From Marixanthomonas sp002364245 (GTDB taxonomy: Bacteria > Bacteroidota > Bacteroidia > Flavobacteriales > Flavobacteriaceae), in NCBI GenBank assembly GCA_963973455.1, contig CAXAZF010000002.1:62001-126000 (forward strand): a DNA stretch of 64,000 nucleotides. Reading direction: 5' to 3'. The notes under the pieces are model-generated. The model made no database searches. It was not told the DNA's origin and saw only the letters and a list, made by a program, of their open reading frames with translations. Positions 9,525 to 17,346 of the stretch are shown here, in pieces. The position numbers and the translations under genes are program-made. Positions within the stretch are counted from its first letter, which is position 1. Every line of letters starts with the position of its first letter.

Positions 9525-9556
9525 TTGGCACGAACAGGTTTTTAATTGTATCTTTG
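9525..9556 (+). promoter_or_regulatory. Predicted Bacteroidota-type promoter of the miaB operon
   Basis: TTG at 9525-9527, then 21 bases, then TATCTTTG at 9549-9556. Both the -33 TTG and the TAnnTTTG -7 element match the Bacteroidota housekeeping promoter with acceptable spacing. Transcription would start near 9563, about 40 bases before the miaB ATG. Confidence 0.7.
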
Positions 9557-9603
9557 CCAATCCAATTGTTTCTTACAACAATTCATATTATTTAGACTGA
9601 ACT

Positions 9604-11052
9604 ATGGAAGAGAAAATTATTGACGAAAATAAACAAGGCGAAACACTAATATTAGAACCAAAAAAAGAAAACGGCCGTAAGCTATATATTGAAAGCTACG
9701 GTTGTCAAATGAATTTCAGTGACAGTGAAATTGTAGCTTCTATTCTTGCCAAAGAAGGGTTTAATACAACTCAGAAAATGGAAGAAGCCGACTTGGTTTT
9801 GGTGAACACCTGCTCCATTCGTGATAAGGCAGAACAAACTGTTAGAAAACGCCTGGAAAAATACAACGCCGTAAAACGCGAAAACCCAGGCATGAAAGTG
9901 GGTGTATTAGGCTGTATGGCCGAACGTCTTAAAAGTAAATTTCTGGAAGAAGAAAAAATTGTGGATATGGTGGTAGGCCCTGATGCCTACAAAGACCTTC
10001 CTAATTTAATTGAAGAAGTAGAGGCAGGTCGTGATGCTGTAAACGTAATTTTAAGTAAAGAAGAAACCTATGGCGATGTTGCCCCAGTACGTTTGGGCAG
10101 TAATGGCGTTACAGCTTTAGTGAGCATTACCAGAGGGTGTGACAATATGTGTACGTTCTGCGTTGTTCCCTTTACTCGAGGACGCGAACGTAGCCGTGAC
10201 CCACAAAGCATTGTAGCTGAAGTAAACGATTTAGCTGAAAAAGGCTACAAAGAAATTACATTGTTAGGTCAAAACGTAGATAGTTACCTATGGTACGGCG
10301 GTGGATTGAAAAAAGATTTCAAAGATGCAACCGAGATGCAAAAAGCAACAGCCACCAACTTTGCTGGTTTATTAGAACTGGTCGCAACGGCACAGCCTAA
10401 AATGCGTGTGCGCTTTTCAACTAGCAACCCGCAAGATATGACTGAAGATGTATTGCACAGTATGGTAAAACATAAAAATATCTGTAACCATATTCACTTA
10501 CCCGTACAAAGTGGAAGTACCCGTATTTTAAAGGAAATGAATCGTCAGCATACCCGTGAAGAGTATATTGAGTTAATAGATACCATCCGTGAAATTATTC
10601 CAGATTGTTATATATCGCAAGATATGATAATCGGTTTTCCTACTGAAACGGAACAAGACCATCAAGACACGTTAACATTAATGGAATATGTAAAATATAA
10701 TTTTGGTTATATGTTTAAATATTCCGAACGCCCAGGTACCATGGCTGCTCGCAAACTGGAAGACGATGTACCTGAGGAAACAAAAAAACGCAGGTTGACC
10801 GAAATTGTGAACTTACAACAACAACACAGCGCCTACCGGACGAAACAATTTTTAGGTAAAATAGTAGAAGTATTGATTGAAAAGGAATCCAAAAAAAGCG
10901 ATAAAGAATGGAGTGGACGTACGCAACATAATACGGTAGCTGTTTTCCCAAAGGAACACTATAACGTAGGTGATTTTGTAAACGTAAAAGTTAATGATTG
11001 TACTACGGCTACCTTAATTGGAGAAGCTGTGGGGTATTCAGAAAATAATTAA
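9604..11052 (+). CDS. miaB: tRNA-2-methylthio-N6-dimethylallyladenosine synthase MiaB
   Basis: 482 residues, the normal MiaB length. The N-terminal UPF0004 domain has the three cluster cysteines Cys34 (YGCQMN), Cys70 (NTCSIRD) and Cys104 (GCMAERL). The radical-SAM CxxxCxxC motif is Cys179, Cys183 and Cys186 in RGCDNMCTFC. A TRAM domain closes the protein. MiaB adds the methylthio group to i6A37 in tRNAs reading UNN codons. The MQ and MN of the first motif and RGRERSR after the cluster favour MiaB over RimO or MtaB. It is the first gene of an operon with the sigma-54 activator, lptE, a TPR gene and secG. Confidence 0.98.
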   Translation: MEEKIIDENKQGETLILEPKKENGRKLYIESYGCQMNFSDSEIVASILAKEGFNTTQKMEEADLVLVNTCSIRDKAEQTVRKRLEKYNAVKRENPGMKVGVLGCMAERLKSKFLEEEKIVDMVVGPDAYKDLPNLIEEVEAGRDAVNVILSKEETYGDVAPVRLGSNGVTALVSITRGCDNMCTFCVVPFTRGRERSRDPQSIVAEVNDLAEKGYKEITLLGQNVDSYLWYGGGLKKDFKDATEMQKATATNFAGLLELVATAQPKMRVRFSTSNPQDMTEDVLHSMVKHKNICNHIHLPVQSGSTRILKEMNRQHTREEYIELIDTIREIIPDCYISQDMIIGFPTETEQDHQDTLTLMEYVKYNFGYMFKYSERPGTMAARKLEDDVPEETKKRRLTEIVNLQQQHSAYRTKQFLGKIVEVLIEKESKKSDKEWSGRTQHNTVAVFPKEHYNVGDFVNVKVNDCTTATLIGEAVGYSENN

Positions 11053-11060
11053 GAGCATCT

Positions 11061-12353
11061 ATGGAAAGTATACAAGCAACAAAACAGCGGTTCGGGATTA
11101 TTGGGGATGACCCAAAACTAAACCGCGCCATAGAAAAAGCCATTCAAGTAGCTCCAACCGATATTTCAGTTTTAGTAACTGGTGAAAGTGGTGTGGGAAA
11201 GGAAAGTATCCCGAAAATAATTCATGCCCTTTCACACAGAAAACACGGAAAATACATTGCTGTAAACTGTGGCGCCATCCCAGAAGGGACGATAGACAGC
11301 GAATTATTTGGTCACGAAAAAGGAGCATTTACCGGAGCAACAGCAACCCGTAGCGGTTATTTTGAAGTTGCCGATGGCGGAACCATTTTTTTAGATGAAG
11401 TTGGCGAACTTCCCCTACCTACACAAGTACGATTGTTACGAGTATTGGAAAACGGAGAGTTTTTAAAAGTTGGGTCTTCCAAAATACAAAAAACAGATGT
11501 TCGTATTGTAGCTGCCACCAACGTAAAAATGGTTGAAGCCATTCAAAAAGAAAAGTTCAGAGAAGATCTTTATTATCGTTTAAGCACTGTAGAAATCAAT
11601 ATTCCGCCACTCCGCGAACGAAAAGAAGACATTCATTTGTTATTTAGAAAATTTGCTTCAGATTTTGCTCAAAAATATAAAATGCCAACAGTTCGTTTAG
11701 ATAATGATGCCGTACAGTTGTTATTAAAATATAGATGGGGCGGAAACATTAGACAGCTTCGTAATATTGCCGAGCAAATTTCAGTATTGGAGCAGGAACG
11801 TTCTATTACGCATGAAACATTAAAAAACTATCTGCCCGATGTGGGTAGCAATCTACCTGCCATTATCAGCAATAAAAAACAGGAAAGCAGTTTCAGCAAT
11901 GAGCGCGAAATATTATACAAAGTATTGTTCGATATGCAGCGCGATGTGAACGACCTTAAAAAATTGACGTTGGAACTGATGAAAAGTGGTAATGCCAGCA
12001 AAGTAAAAGAAGAAAACTCATCATTAATCAATAAAATTTATGATGAAGACAACAACCACGAAGAACATTTAGCTTCCATTGTAGAAGATGACGATGAAGA
12101 CGCTTCAGATGTAGAAGTATTGGGTATTCCCTCAAAAGCTTCTGAAAATGACTCTGAAGAAAGCAAACGAAGTGATAAGTATGATTTTGCCGAAGAAATT
12201 CAGGAAGAAGAAAGTCTTTCCCTTCAAGATAAAGAGTTAGAGCTCATTAAAAAATCTTTAGAAAAATACGGCGGAAAACGAAAAGATGCTGCTGAAGAAT
12301 TAGGAATTTCAGAACGTACACTTTACAGAAAAATTAAGCAGTATAACTTATAA
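11061..12353 (+). CDS. Sigma-54-dependent transcriptional activator (AAA+, Fis-type HTH, no receiver domain)
   Basis: 430 residues. The AAA+ domain starts almost at once: Walker A GESGVGKE (41-48), the sigma-54 contact loop GAFTGA (88-93) and Walker B GTIFLDE (107-113). A C-terminal Fis-type helix-turn-helix follows (about 395-430, KRKDAAEELGISERTLYRK). There is no N-terminal receiver, GAF or PAS domain, so it cannot be a simple two-component output protein. Between AAA+ and HTH lies an acidic, low-complexity stretch (about 330-390) rich in Glu, Asp and Ser. It begins 8 bases after miaB. A sigma-54-like promoter stands before groES, 1.9 kb downstream, a possible target. Confidence 0.95.
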   Translation: MESIQATKQRFGIIGDDPKLNRAIEKAIQVAPTDISVLVTGESGVGKESIPKIIHALSHRKHGKYIAVNCGAIPEGTIDSELFGHEKGAFTGATATRSGYFEVADGGTIFLDEVGELPLPTQVRLLRVLENGEFLKVGSSKIQKTDVRIVAATNVKMVEAIQKEKFREDLYYRLSTVEINIPPLRERKEDIHLLFRKFASDFAQKYKMPTVRLDNDAVQLLLKYRWGGNIRQLRNIAEQISVLEQERSITHETLKNYLPDVGSNLPAIISNKKQESSFSNEREILYKVLFDMQRDVNDLKKLTLELMKSGNASKVKEENSSLINKIYDEDNNHEEHLASIVEDDDEDASDVEVLGIPSKASENDSEESKRSDKYDFAEEIQEEESLSLQDKELELIKKSLEKYGGKRKDAAEELGISERTLYRKIKQYNL

Positions 12354-12373
12354 TCAAAGTAGCCCCTTTTAAC

Positions 12374-12886
12374 ATGAAAAAATTGAAGCAATTCTTATTG
12401 ATTATAGTAGTTGCAGTCTTGTTGCAAGGTTGCGGTGCATATTCGTTTACTGGTGCTGATATTGACTATTCGCAAACCAAAACCTTTCAGGTAAACTTAT
12501 TTCAAAATAACGCACCAATTGTAGAGCCGGGAATTGCTCGTGATTTTACCATTCAGCTGCAAGACCTATTATTAAACCAAACAAGTCTAGACCTAGTAAA
12601 CAGCAACGGCGATTTGGCGTATGAAGGTGAAATTGTAGAATATTACATCGCCCCTATCACAGCGACTTCGCAAAGTACTGCTGCACAAAACCGATTGACA
12701 GTTGCCGTTAATGTTCGTTTCTACAACTCTAATGACGAAGAAAAAGATTTTGAACAGCGGTTTTCTTTTTACTTTGATTACGATGGTGCCGCTCAATTAA
12801 CGGGAACAGCACTTGACGATGCCCTCAACGTAATTTTTGAGCGCATTACCCAAGATATTTTTAATAAATCGCTCGCAAACTGGTAA
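12374..12886 (+). CDS. lptE: LptE-family LPS-assembly lipoprotein
   Basis: 170 residues with a clear lipoprotein signal (MKKLKQFLLIIVVAVLLQG, Cys20), followed by GAYSFTGADID, typical of Bacteroidota LptE. LptE plugs the LptD barrel in the outer membrane and helps insert LPS. The alpha/beta pattern and length fit. It lies 20 bases after the sigma-54 activator. Homologues in this phylum are divergent from proteobacterial LptE, but the order miaB / activator / lptE / secG supports the call. Confidence 0.88.
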   Translation: MKKLKQFLLIIVVAVLLQGCGAYSFTGADIDYSQTKTFQVNLFQNNAPIVEPGIARDFTIQLQDLLLNQTSLDLVNSNGDLAYEGEIVEYYIAPITATSQSTAAQNRLTVAVNVRFYNSNDEEKDFEQRFSFYFDYDGAAQLTGTALDDALNVIFERITQDIFNKSLANW

Positions 12887-12890
12887 TATT

Positions 12891-13841
12891 TTGAACACAA
12901 AAAACTATACCGATTTACTTTCAAAACCTCAACATTTAGATAAAGAGGCTATGGAGCAATTAGATATGGTAATCAAAAAACACCCTTATTTTCAGAGCGC
13001 TCGGGCATTGCAATTAAAGGCCCTTAAAAGTCAGAACAGTTTTTTATACAACGATGCTTTAAAGGTTACTGCCGCTTATACCACAGACCGCGATATTTTG
13101 TTCGAATTTATTACTTCGGAAACATTTGCTCAAAATGAAATTTCGCAGTTAATTCAACAACACGACTCTTCTGTAAATGAAATTGAAGTAGTTTCAGAAA
13201 ATATTTCGGAACAAACAGCCATTGAGCTGGACAACCAGATGAAGGCCGAAATGAAAAAGGCCGAAGCAATTTTAAACCCAGATCTTTTTGAACGGAAACA
13301 AGGGTCTGTAGAACAACTGGCAGGTTCAACTTCAGAACGAGGAAAAGTAGATTCTAAAACTGAAAAAACTGAAGCAGAAGAAACGCTGGAAATAGACAAG
13401 CCCCTTGATTTTACTAAAAAGGATACACATTCTTTCAGTGAATGGTTAAAACTGACTAAAGCAAACCCAATTGATAGGTCTAAAACTGAAGAAAGACCAG
13501 TTCGTTCAAAAGAAGATGAAGAGGCTTTTTCAGAAGAAATTGATCAAGAAAATCGTTCTTCAGATCAAGAACGCAAGTTTAAAATGATTGAAAAGTTCAT
13601 TCAGGAAAAACCAAAAATTAAACCTGCCGAACAACAAACTACTAAAGCAAACCTAGCAAAACCCTATACCCAGACGCCAGACGCTTTAATGACAGAGACA
13701 TTGGCGAAAGTTTATTTGCAACAAAAAAATTATAAAAAAGCCATTCAAGCATATAAAATATTAATTTTGAAAAATCCCGAAAAAAGTGGTTTCTTTGCAG
13801 ACCAAATTCGTGCAATCGAAAAAATAATAGATACACAATAA
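12891..13841 (+). CDS. Tetratricopeptide-repeat protein, uncharacterised
   Basis: 316 residues from a TTG at 12891, four bases after the lptE stop. A longer start at 12837 would overlap lptE by 50 bases and adds residues unlike the family, so TTG is preferred. The N-terminal part (KNYTDLLSKPQHL, then HPYFQSARALQLKALK) and a C-terminal TPR pair (about 270-310, ETLAKVYLQQKNYKKAIQAY) are helical. A central part (about 120-240) is acidic, low complexity and probably disordered. No signal peptide is seen, so it is probably cytoplasmic. Its constant place between lptE and secG suggests a role near the envelope, but this is only inference. Confidence 0.85.
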   Translation: MNTKNYTDLLSKPQHLDKEAMEQLDMVIKKHPYFQSARALQLKALKSQNSFLYNDALKVTAAYTTDRDILFEFITSETFAQNEISQLIQQHDSSVNEIEVVSENISEQTAIELDNQMKAEMKKAEAILNPDLFERKQGSVEQLAGSTSERGKVDSKTEKTEAEETLEIDKPLDFTKKDTHSFSEWLKLTKANPIDRSKTEERPVRSKEDEEAFSEEIDQENRSSDQERKFKMIEKFIQEKPKIKPAEQQTTKANLAKPYTQTPDALMTETLAKVYLQQKNYKKAIQAYKILILKNPEKSGFFADQIRAIEKIIDTQ

Positions 13842-13842
13842 T

Positions 13843-14187
13843 ATGAGTACGTTTACAATATTCTTAGTTTTAATCATTTTTGTCGCCTTTTTATTGGTGG
13901 TAGTAGTAATGGTACAAAATCCTAAAGGAGGCGGATTGTCTTCTACCTTTGGAGGTGGCGGAGGCCAGCAAATGGGTGGTGTTAAAAAAACAACCGACTT
14001 CTTGGATAAAAGCACATGGACCTTGGCCATTGTATTGTTAGCTTTAATCCTATTAAGTAACATCCCAATTATGGGAGGAAGTGGCGCTGTACCAACAGAC
14101 ACCTTTGGTGATGAAGCCATTGAAACTCCAATGTTAGACCCAACAGATACAGATAGTAGTACAGATACTACAGGACAAGGAAACTAA
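13843..14187 (+). CDS. secG: Preprotein translocase subunit SecG
   Basis: 114 residues with two membrane helices (about 3-23 and 57-77). Between them is the conserved SecG loop MVQNPKGGGLSSTFGGGG, then QQMGGVKKTTDFLDKSTW. A Thr/Asp-rich tail follows, common in Bacteroidota SecG. SecG supports SecYE-dependent protein export. It starts one base after the TPR gene and ends an operon closed by a strong hairpin terminator at 14212-14243. Confidence 0.97.
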   Translation: MSTFTIFLVLIIFVAFLLVVVVMVQNPKGGGLSSTFGGGGGQQMGGVKKTTDFLDKSTWTLAIVLLALILLSNIPIMGGSGAVPTDTFGDEAIETPMLDPTDTDSSTDTTGQGN

Positions 14188-14211
14188 AAACGTTCCTTTT
14201 TAAAACATTCT

Positions 14212-14243
14212 AAATGCCAGCTTGTCATAAGCTGGCATTTTTT
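14212..14243 (+). terminator. Rho-independent terminator after secG
   Basis: Perfect 12-base inverted repeat AAATGCCAGCTT / AAGCTGGCATTT with a 5-base loop, followed by a T run. It ends the miaB-secG operon and separates it from groES. Confidence 0.92.
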
Positions 14244-14269
14244 GTTTCAATGTGTCAGTTTAAAGGCAG

Positions 14270-14285
14270 TGGCACAATTTCTGCC
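14270..14285 (+). promoter_or_regulatory. Candidate sigma-54 (-24/-12) promoter before groES
   Basis: The bases are TGGCACAATTTCTGCC. GG at 14271-14272 and GC at 14283-14284 are separated by exactly 10 bases, as sigma-54 requires. The -24 block TGGCAC is perfect; the -12 block CTGC differs by one base from TTGC. Transcription would start near 14296, about 43 bases before the groES ATG. No TAnnTTTG element was seen in this gap. Confidence 0.5.
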
Positions 14286-14338
14286 TATTAAAAAGTGACT
14301 TTAAAACACAATATTAACAATATAAAATATAATTGAAA

Positions 14339-14614
14339 ATGGCAGTAAAGATTCAACCACTTTCAGATCGCGTTTTGGTAGCCCCACAAGAAGCAGAAAC
14401 TAAAACCGCAAGCGGAATTATCATTCCAGACTCAGCTAAAGAAAAGCCACAAAAAGGAACTGTGGTAGCGGTAGGAAAAGGTAAAAAAGACCATGAAATG
14501 ACTGTAAAAAACGGAGATACCGTTCTTTACGGAAAATACTCTGGTACAGATTTAAAGTATGAAGGTAAAGATTACCTAATTATGCGTGAGGATGATATTC
14601 TTGCAATTATTTAA
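14339..14614 (+). CDS. groES: Co-chaperonin GroES
   Basis: 91 residues starting MAVKIQPLSDRVLV. A TTG two codons earlier (14333) is in frame but the ATG at 14339 gives the family's standard start. The mobile loop (about residues 18-30, EAETKTASGIIIPD) with its Ile-Ile-Ile GroEL-binding patch is present, as is the Gly-rich YGKYSGTD segment. GroES caps GroEL. It lies 77 bases before groEL and shares its transcript. Confidence 0.98.
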   Translation: MAVKIQPLSDRVLVAPQEAETKTASGIIIPDSAKEKPQKGTVVAVGKGKKDHEMTVKNGDTVLYGKYSGTDLKYEGKDYLIMREDDILAII

Positions 14615-14669
14615 AGATATTTTTTTAGAAAAAATAAGTTTAACAAATATGGCTTCCTATTAAGGAAGT

Positions 14670-14690
14670 TTAAAAATCAAAGATTTTTAA
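14670..14690 (+). promoter_or_regulatory. AU-rich hairpin directly before the groEL start codon
   Basis: TTAAAAATC, a 3-base AAA loop, then GATTTTTAA: a perfect 9-base inverted repeat ending one base before the groEL ATG at 14692. It has only one G-C pair, so it would be weak and heat-sensitive. In the mRNA it would hide the A-rich leader. A role as a thermosensor is inference. Confidence 0.45.
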
Positions 14691-14691
14691 C

Positions 14692-16329
14692 ATGGCAAAA
14701 GATATAAAATTTGATGTAGAAGCACGTGACGCAATCAAGCGTGGTGTAGATGCATTAGCAAACGCAGTAAAAGTAACATTAGGGCCAAAAGGTCGTAACG
14801 TAATAATAAGCAAATCATTTGGCGCACCACAAGTAACTAAAGATGGTGTATCAGTAGCTAAAGAAATTGAGCTAGAGGATGCCCTTGAAAACATGGGAGC
14901 TCAAATGGTAAAAGAAGTAGCTTCAAAAACTAACGATTTAGCTGGTGACGGAACAACAACAGCAACTGTTTTAGCACAAGCAATCGTAAAAGAAGGACTT
15001 AAAAACGTTGCTGCCGGTGCAAACCCAATGGAACTTAAAAAAGGAATTGACAAAGCAGTTGAAGCAATTGTTGCAGACCTTGAGAAACAAACCACTAAAG
15101 TGGGTAATTCTTCAGATAAAATAAAGCAAGTTGCATCTATTTCGGCTAACAACGATGAGCAAATTGGTGATTTAATCGCCAAAGCGTTCGGTAAAGTTGG
15201 CAAAGAAGGTGTAATCACTGTTGAAGAAGCAAAAGGAACTGAAACATATGTTGATGTTGTAGAAGGAATGCAATTTGACCGTGGTTTCTTATCACCTTAC
15301 TTTGTAACAGACAGCGAAAAAATGCAAACGGAATTGGAAAATCCAATGATTCTTCTTTTCGATAAGAAGATCACAAACATGAAGGATTTACTTCCTGTAT
15401 TGGAACCCGTTGCGCAACAAGGAAAACCATTATTGATTATTGCTGAAGATGTAGAAGGCGAAGCATTAGCTACTTTAGTAGTTAACAAATTGCGCGGAAG
15501 TCTTAAAATCGCTGCTGTTAAAGCACCAGGATTTGGAGACCGCAGAAAAGCAATGTTAGAAGATATCGCAATCTTAACTGGAGGAACTGTAATTAGCGAA
15601 GAACGTGGTTTCACACTTGAAAACGCTACAGTTGATATGTTAGGTTCTGCTGAAAACGTAACAATCGATAAAGACAACACAACAATTGTAAATGGTGCCG
15701 GAAACAAAAGCGACATCAAAGCAAGGGTTGGTCAAATAAAAGCTCAGATTGAAACGACAACGAGCGATTACGACAAAGAAAAGTTACAAGAACGTTTGGC
15801 TAAATTAGCTGGCGGTGTAGCTGTATTGTATGTTGGCGCTGCTTCTGAGGTTGAAATGAAAGAAAAGAAAGACCGCGTAGATGATGCCCTTCACGCAACT
15901 CGTGCAGCTGTGGAAGAAGGTATTGTTGCCGGTGGTGGTGTAGCATTTGTTCGCGCACTTAAAAAACTTGAAAAGTTAACTACGGAAACGTTAGACGAGT
16001 CAACAGGTATTCAGATAGTTTCAAAAGCTATTGAAGCCCCTCTACGCACTATCGTTGAAAATGCGGGTGGTGAAGGTTCAGTAGTAATCAATAAAGTACT
16101 TGAAGGAAAGAAAAACTTTGGGTACGATGCTAAAATCGAAGCTTATGTAGATATGTTAAAAGCTGGGATAATTGACCCTAAGAAAGTAACGCGTATCGCA
16201 CTAGAAAATGCAGCTTCTGTAGCTGGAATGATCTTGACTACCGAATGTGCCTTAGTCGATATCAAGGAAGACAACGACGGCGGTGGCGGAATGCCTCCAA
16301 TGGGTGGCGGAATGCCAGGTATGATGTAA
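14692..16329 (+). CDS. groEL: Chaperonin GroEL
   Basis: 545 residues, normal length, from MAKDIKFDVEARDAIKRG. The ATP-binding motif GDGTTTATVLAQ (about 85-96), GGVAVLYVGA and the C-terminal Gly/Met tail (GGGMPPMGGGMPGMM) are all present. It folds proteins in the cytoplasm in a double ring with GroES. A 9-base, nearly all-AU inverted repeat at 14670-14690 ends one base before the ATG (see separate entry). A strong terminator follows at 16351-16385. Confidence 0.99.
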   Translation: MAKDIKFDVEARDAIKRGVDALANAVKVTLGPKGRNVIISKSFGAPQVTKDGVSVAKEIELEDALENMGAQMVKEVASKTNDLAGDGTTTATVLAQAIVKEGLKNVAAGANPMELKKGIDKAVEAIVADLEKQTTKVGNSSDKIKQVASISANNDEQIGDLIAKAFGKVGKEGVITVEEAKGTETYVDVVEGMQFDRGFLSPYFVTDSEKMQTELENPMILLFDKKITNMKDLLPVLEPVAQQGKPLLIIAEDVEGEALATLVVNKLRGSLKIAAVKAPGFGDRRKAMLEDIAILTGGTVISEERGFTLENATVDMLGSAENVTIDKDNTTIVNGAGNKSDIKARVGQIKAQIETTTSDYDKEKLQERLAKLAGGVAVLYVGAASEVEMKEKKDRVDDALHATRAAVEEGIVAGGGVAFVRALKKLEKLTTETLDESTGIQIVSKAIEAPLRTIVENAGGEGSVVINKVLEGKKNFGYDAKIEAYVDMLKAGIIDPKKVTRIALENAASVAGMILTTECALVDIKEDNDGGGGMPPMGGGMPGMM

Positions 16330-16350
16330 TGGCGAAAGTCATTTATAATA

Positions 16351-16385
16351 AAAGGCCTTCAGTTTAAAACTGAAGGCCTTTCTCT
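16351..16385 (+). terminator. Rho-independent terminator after groEL
   Basis: Perfect inverted repeat AAAGGCCTTCAGTTT / AAACTGAAGGCCTTT (16351-16365 and 16367-16381) followed by TCTCTTTTCT. It begins 21 bases after the groEL stop. Confidence 0.92.
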
Positions 16386-16430
16386 TTTCTCTATATTCTC
16401 TACTCTGTTTTTCCTTTTCTAAAAAATATA

Positions 16431-16453
16431 AAAACCACCTTTTTTAAGGGTGG
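16431..16453 (-). terminator. Rho-independent terminator after the 32-residue microprotein gene
   Basis: On the minus strand, CCACC and GGTGG arms with inner CTT/AAG pairing (one bulged base) are followed by TTTTTAT. It lies 56 bases after the stop of the small gene at 16509-16607 and points the right way for it. Confidence 0.65.
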
Positions 16454-16508
16454 CCTCTCCTCATTAAGTTTTAATATAAAGGTTTATCCGAAATAAACCA
16501 TCCACAAA

Positions 16509-16607
16509 TTACTTCTTCTTAGCAGCAGTCTGTGGCGCCTTTTTAGCCTGTTGTTTAGGCTGTGCCTTTGCAGGCATTGGCTTACTGTTTGACTTTTGTT
16601 GTCCCAT
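16509..16607 (-). CDS. Small basic Lys/Gln/Pro/Ala-rich protein (32 residues)
   Basis: A 33-codon frame, ATG at 16607 on the minus strand, encoding MGQQKSNSKPMPAKAQPKQQ followed by an AKKAPQTAAKKK tail. It has no acidic residue, no hydrophobic segment and is surely disordered. It resembles the small basic proteins seen in Flavobacteriaceae and the Lys-rich tails of DNA- or RNA-binding proteins. Support for a real gene: it has its own downstream terminator in the right direction and fills an otherwise empty gap between groEL and the DUF3347 gene. No clear promoter was seen. Function unknown; nucleic-acid binding is a guess from charge alone. Confidence 0.6.
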   Translation of the reverse strand: MGQQKSNSKPMPAKAQPKQQAKKAPQTAAKKK

Positions 16608-16755
16608 AATATTCTAATTTAAGAACATAGTAAATGTACGTCAGAAAACGATTTGTGATACTTCGTTAGCTAAACTTTAACTAAATGTTCTTATAGTATT
16701 TTTCTAGTTAAAAAATTATGGTTGCAGGATATTGCTAGTTAAATAAGAAAAGAAT

Positions 16756-17301
16756 TTACTTTATTTCTACATCCACCCGACCACATTTTAGCATTTTATC
16801 GCCAAAGTACGGGTTCATTATATCCTTACTTTCACTTAACCAATAAGCCCCTTTGTTATTGAATGCCATAGGGCAGTATTGCTTGTAGATAGTCCCTGAA
16901 GACAAAGCATCTTCCATCATCTTTTCAACTTCAGTAGTAACAGCTACAAAAGCGGTGCGTTGTTCTTTAATGTCGTCACTTTCAACAATATTTTGAGCAG
17001 CTTCCAGCGCAACATTTTCAACTCCCACATTTGCAAAAGCAGTCATTAAATTAGACGCTTCTTGCGAAGCTTTTTTTGCATTCGTGTTTACCAATGCCGT
17101 TTTCAATTTCACATATTCATTAAAAATAGCTGCTTTTTTCTCATCTTTAAACTCGGCGTCGGTTTTAGCTGCTGTGTATGTTTCACTTTCAGCTTTTGTA
17201 TCAACTGTTTTAATTTCTGGTTCGGTTTTTTTCTTGTTGTCTGCACAAGAGGCCAATGTGATTACTACCAATAAAATGGTTAGGAATATGTTTTTTTTCA
17301 T
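16756..17301 (-). CDS. DUF3347 lipoprotein
   Basis: 181 residues from the ATG at 17301 (MKKNIFLTILLVVITLAS, then Cys). An in-frame ATG at 17331 would add ten residues and spoil the signal peptide, so the shorter form is preferred. A Lys/Glu/Thr linker leads to a helical DUF3347 domain with the C-terminal signature YKQYCPMAFNNKGAYWLS and NPYFGDKMLKCG. The two cysteines and the Met/His-type pattern recall the metal-linked DUF3347 domain found at the end of CusB-like efflux proteins. As a free lipoprotein it may bind copper in the periplasm, but that is inference. The exosortase pair lies upstream on the same strand, 45 bases away. Confidence 0.85.
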   Translation of the reverse strand: MKKNIFLTILLVVITLASCADNKKKTEPEIKTVDTKAESETYTAAKTDAEFKDEKKAAIFNEYVKLKTALVNTNAKKASQEASNLMTAFANVGVENVALEAAQNIVESDDIKEQRTAFVAVTTEVEKMMEDALSSGTIYKQYCPMAFNNKGAYWLSESKDIMNPYFGDKMLKCGRVDVEIK

Positions 17302-17346
17302 GACTATTTTCTTCAAAATTAATTTTTTCAAAGATACAAAATTGCA

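Noticed and set aside
9524..9541. TTGGCACG block before miaB as a sigma-54 promoter
   Set aside because: The -24 block is good, but 10 bases after GG there is TT, not GC. A standard -33/-7 promoter explains the site.
14244..14338. CIRCE element for HrcA control of groESL
   Set aside because: No TTAGCACTC-type inverted repeat is present.
14901..15719. Long open frames on the reverse strand of groEL (also within topA, mutS and the AsmA-like gene)
   Set aside because: Ser/Thr/Leu-rich translations typical of codon bias in the opposite gene; no start context or family match.
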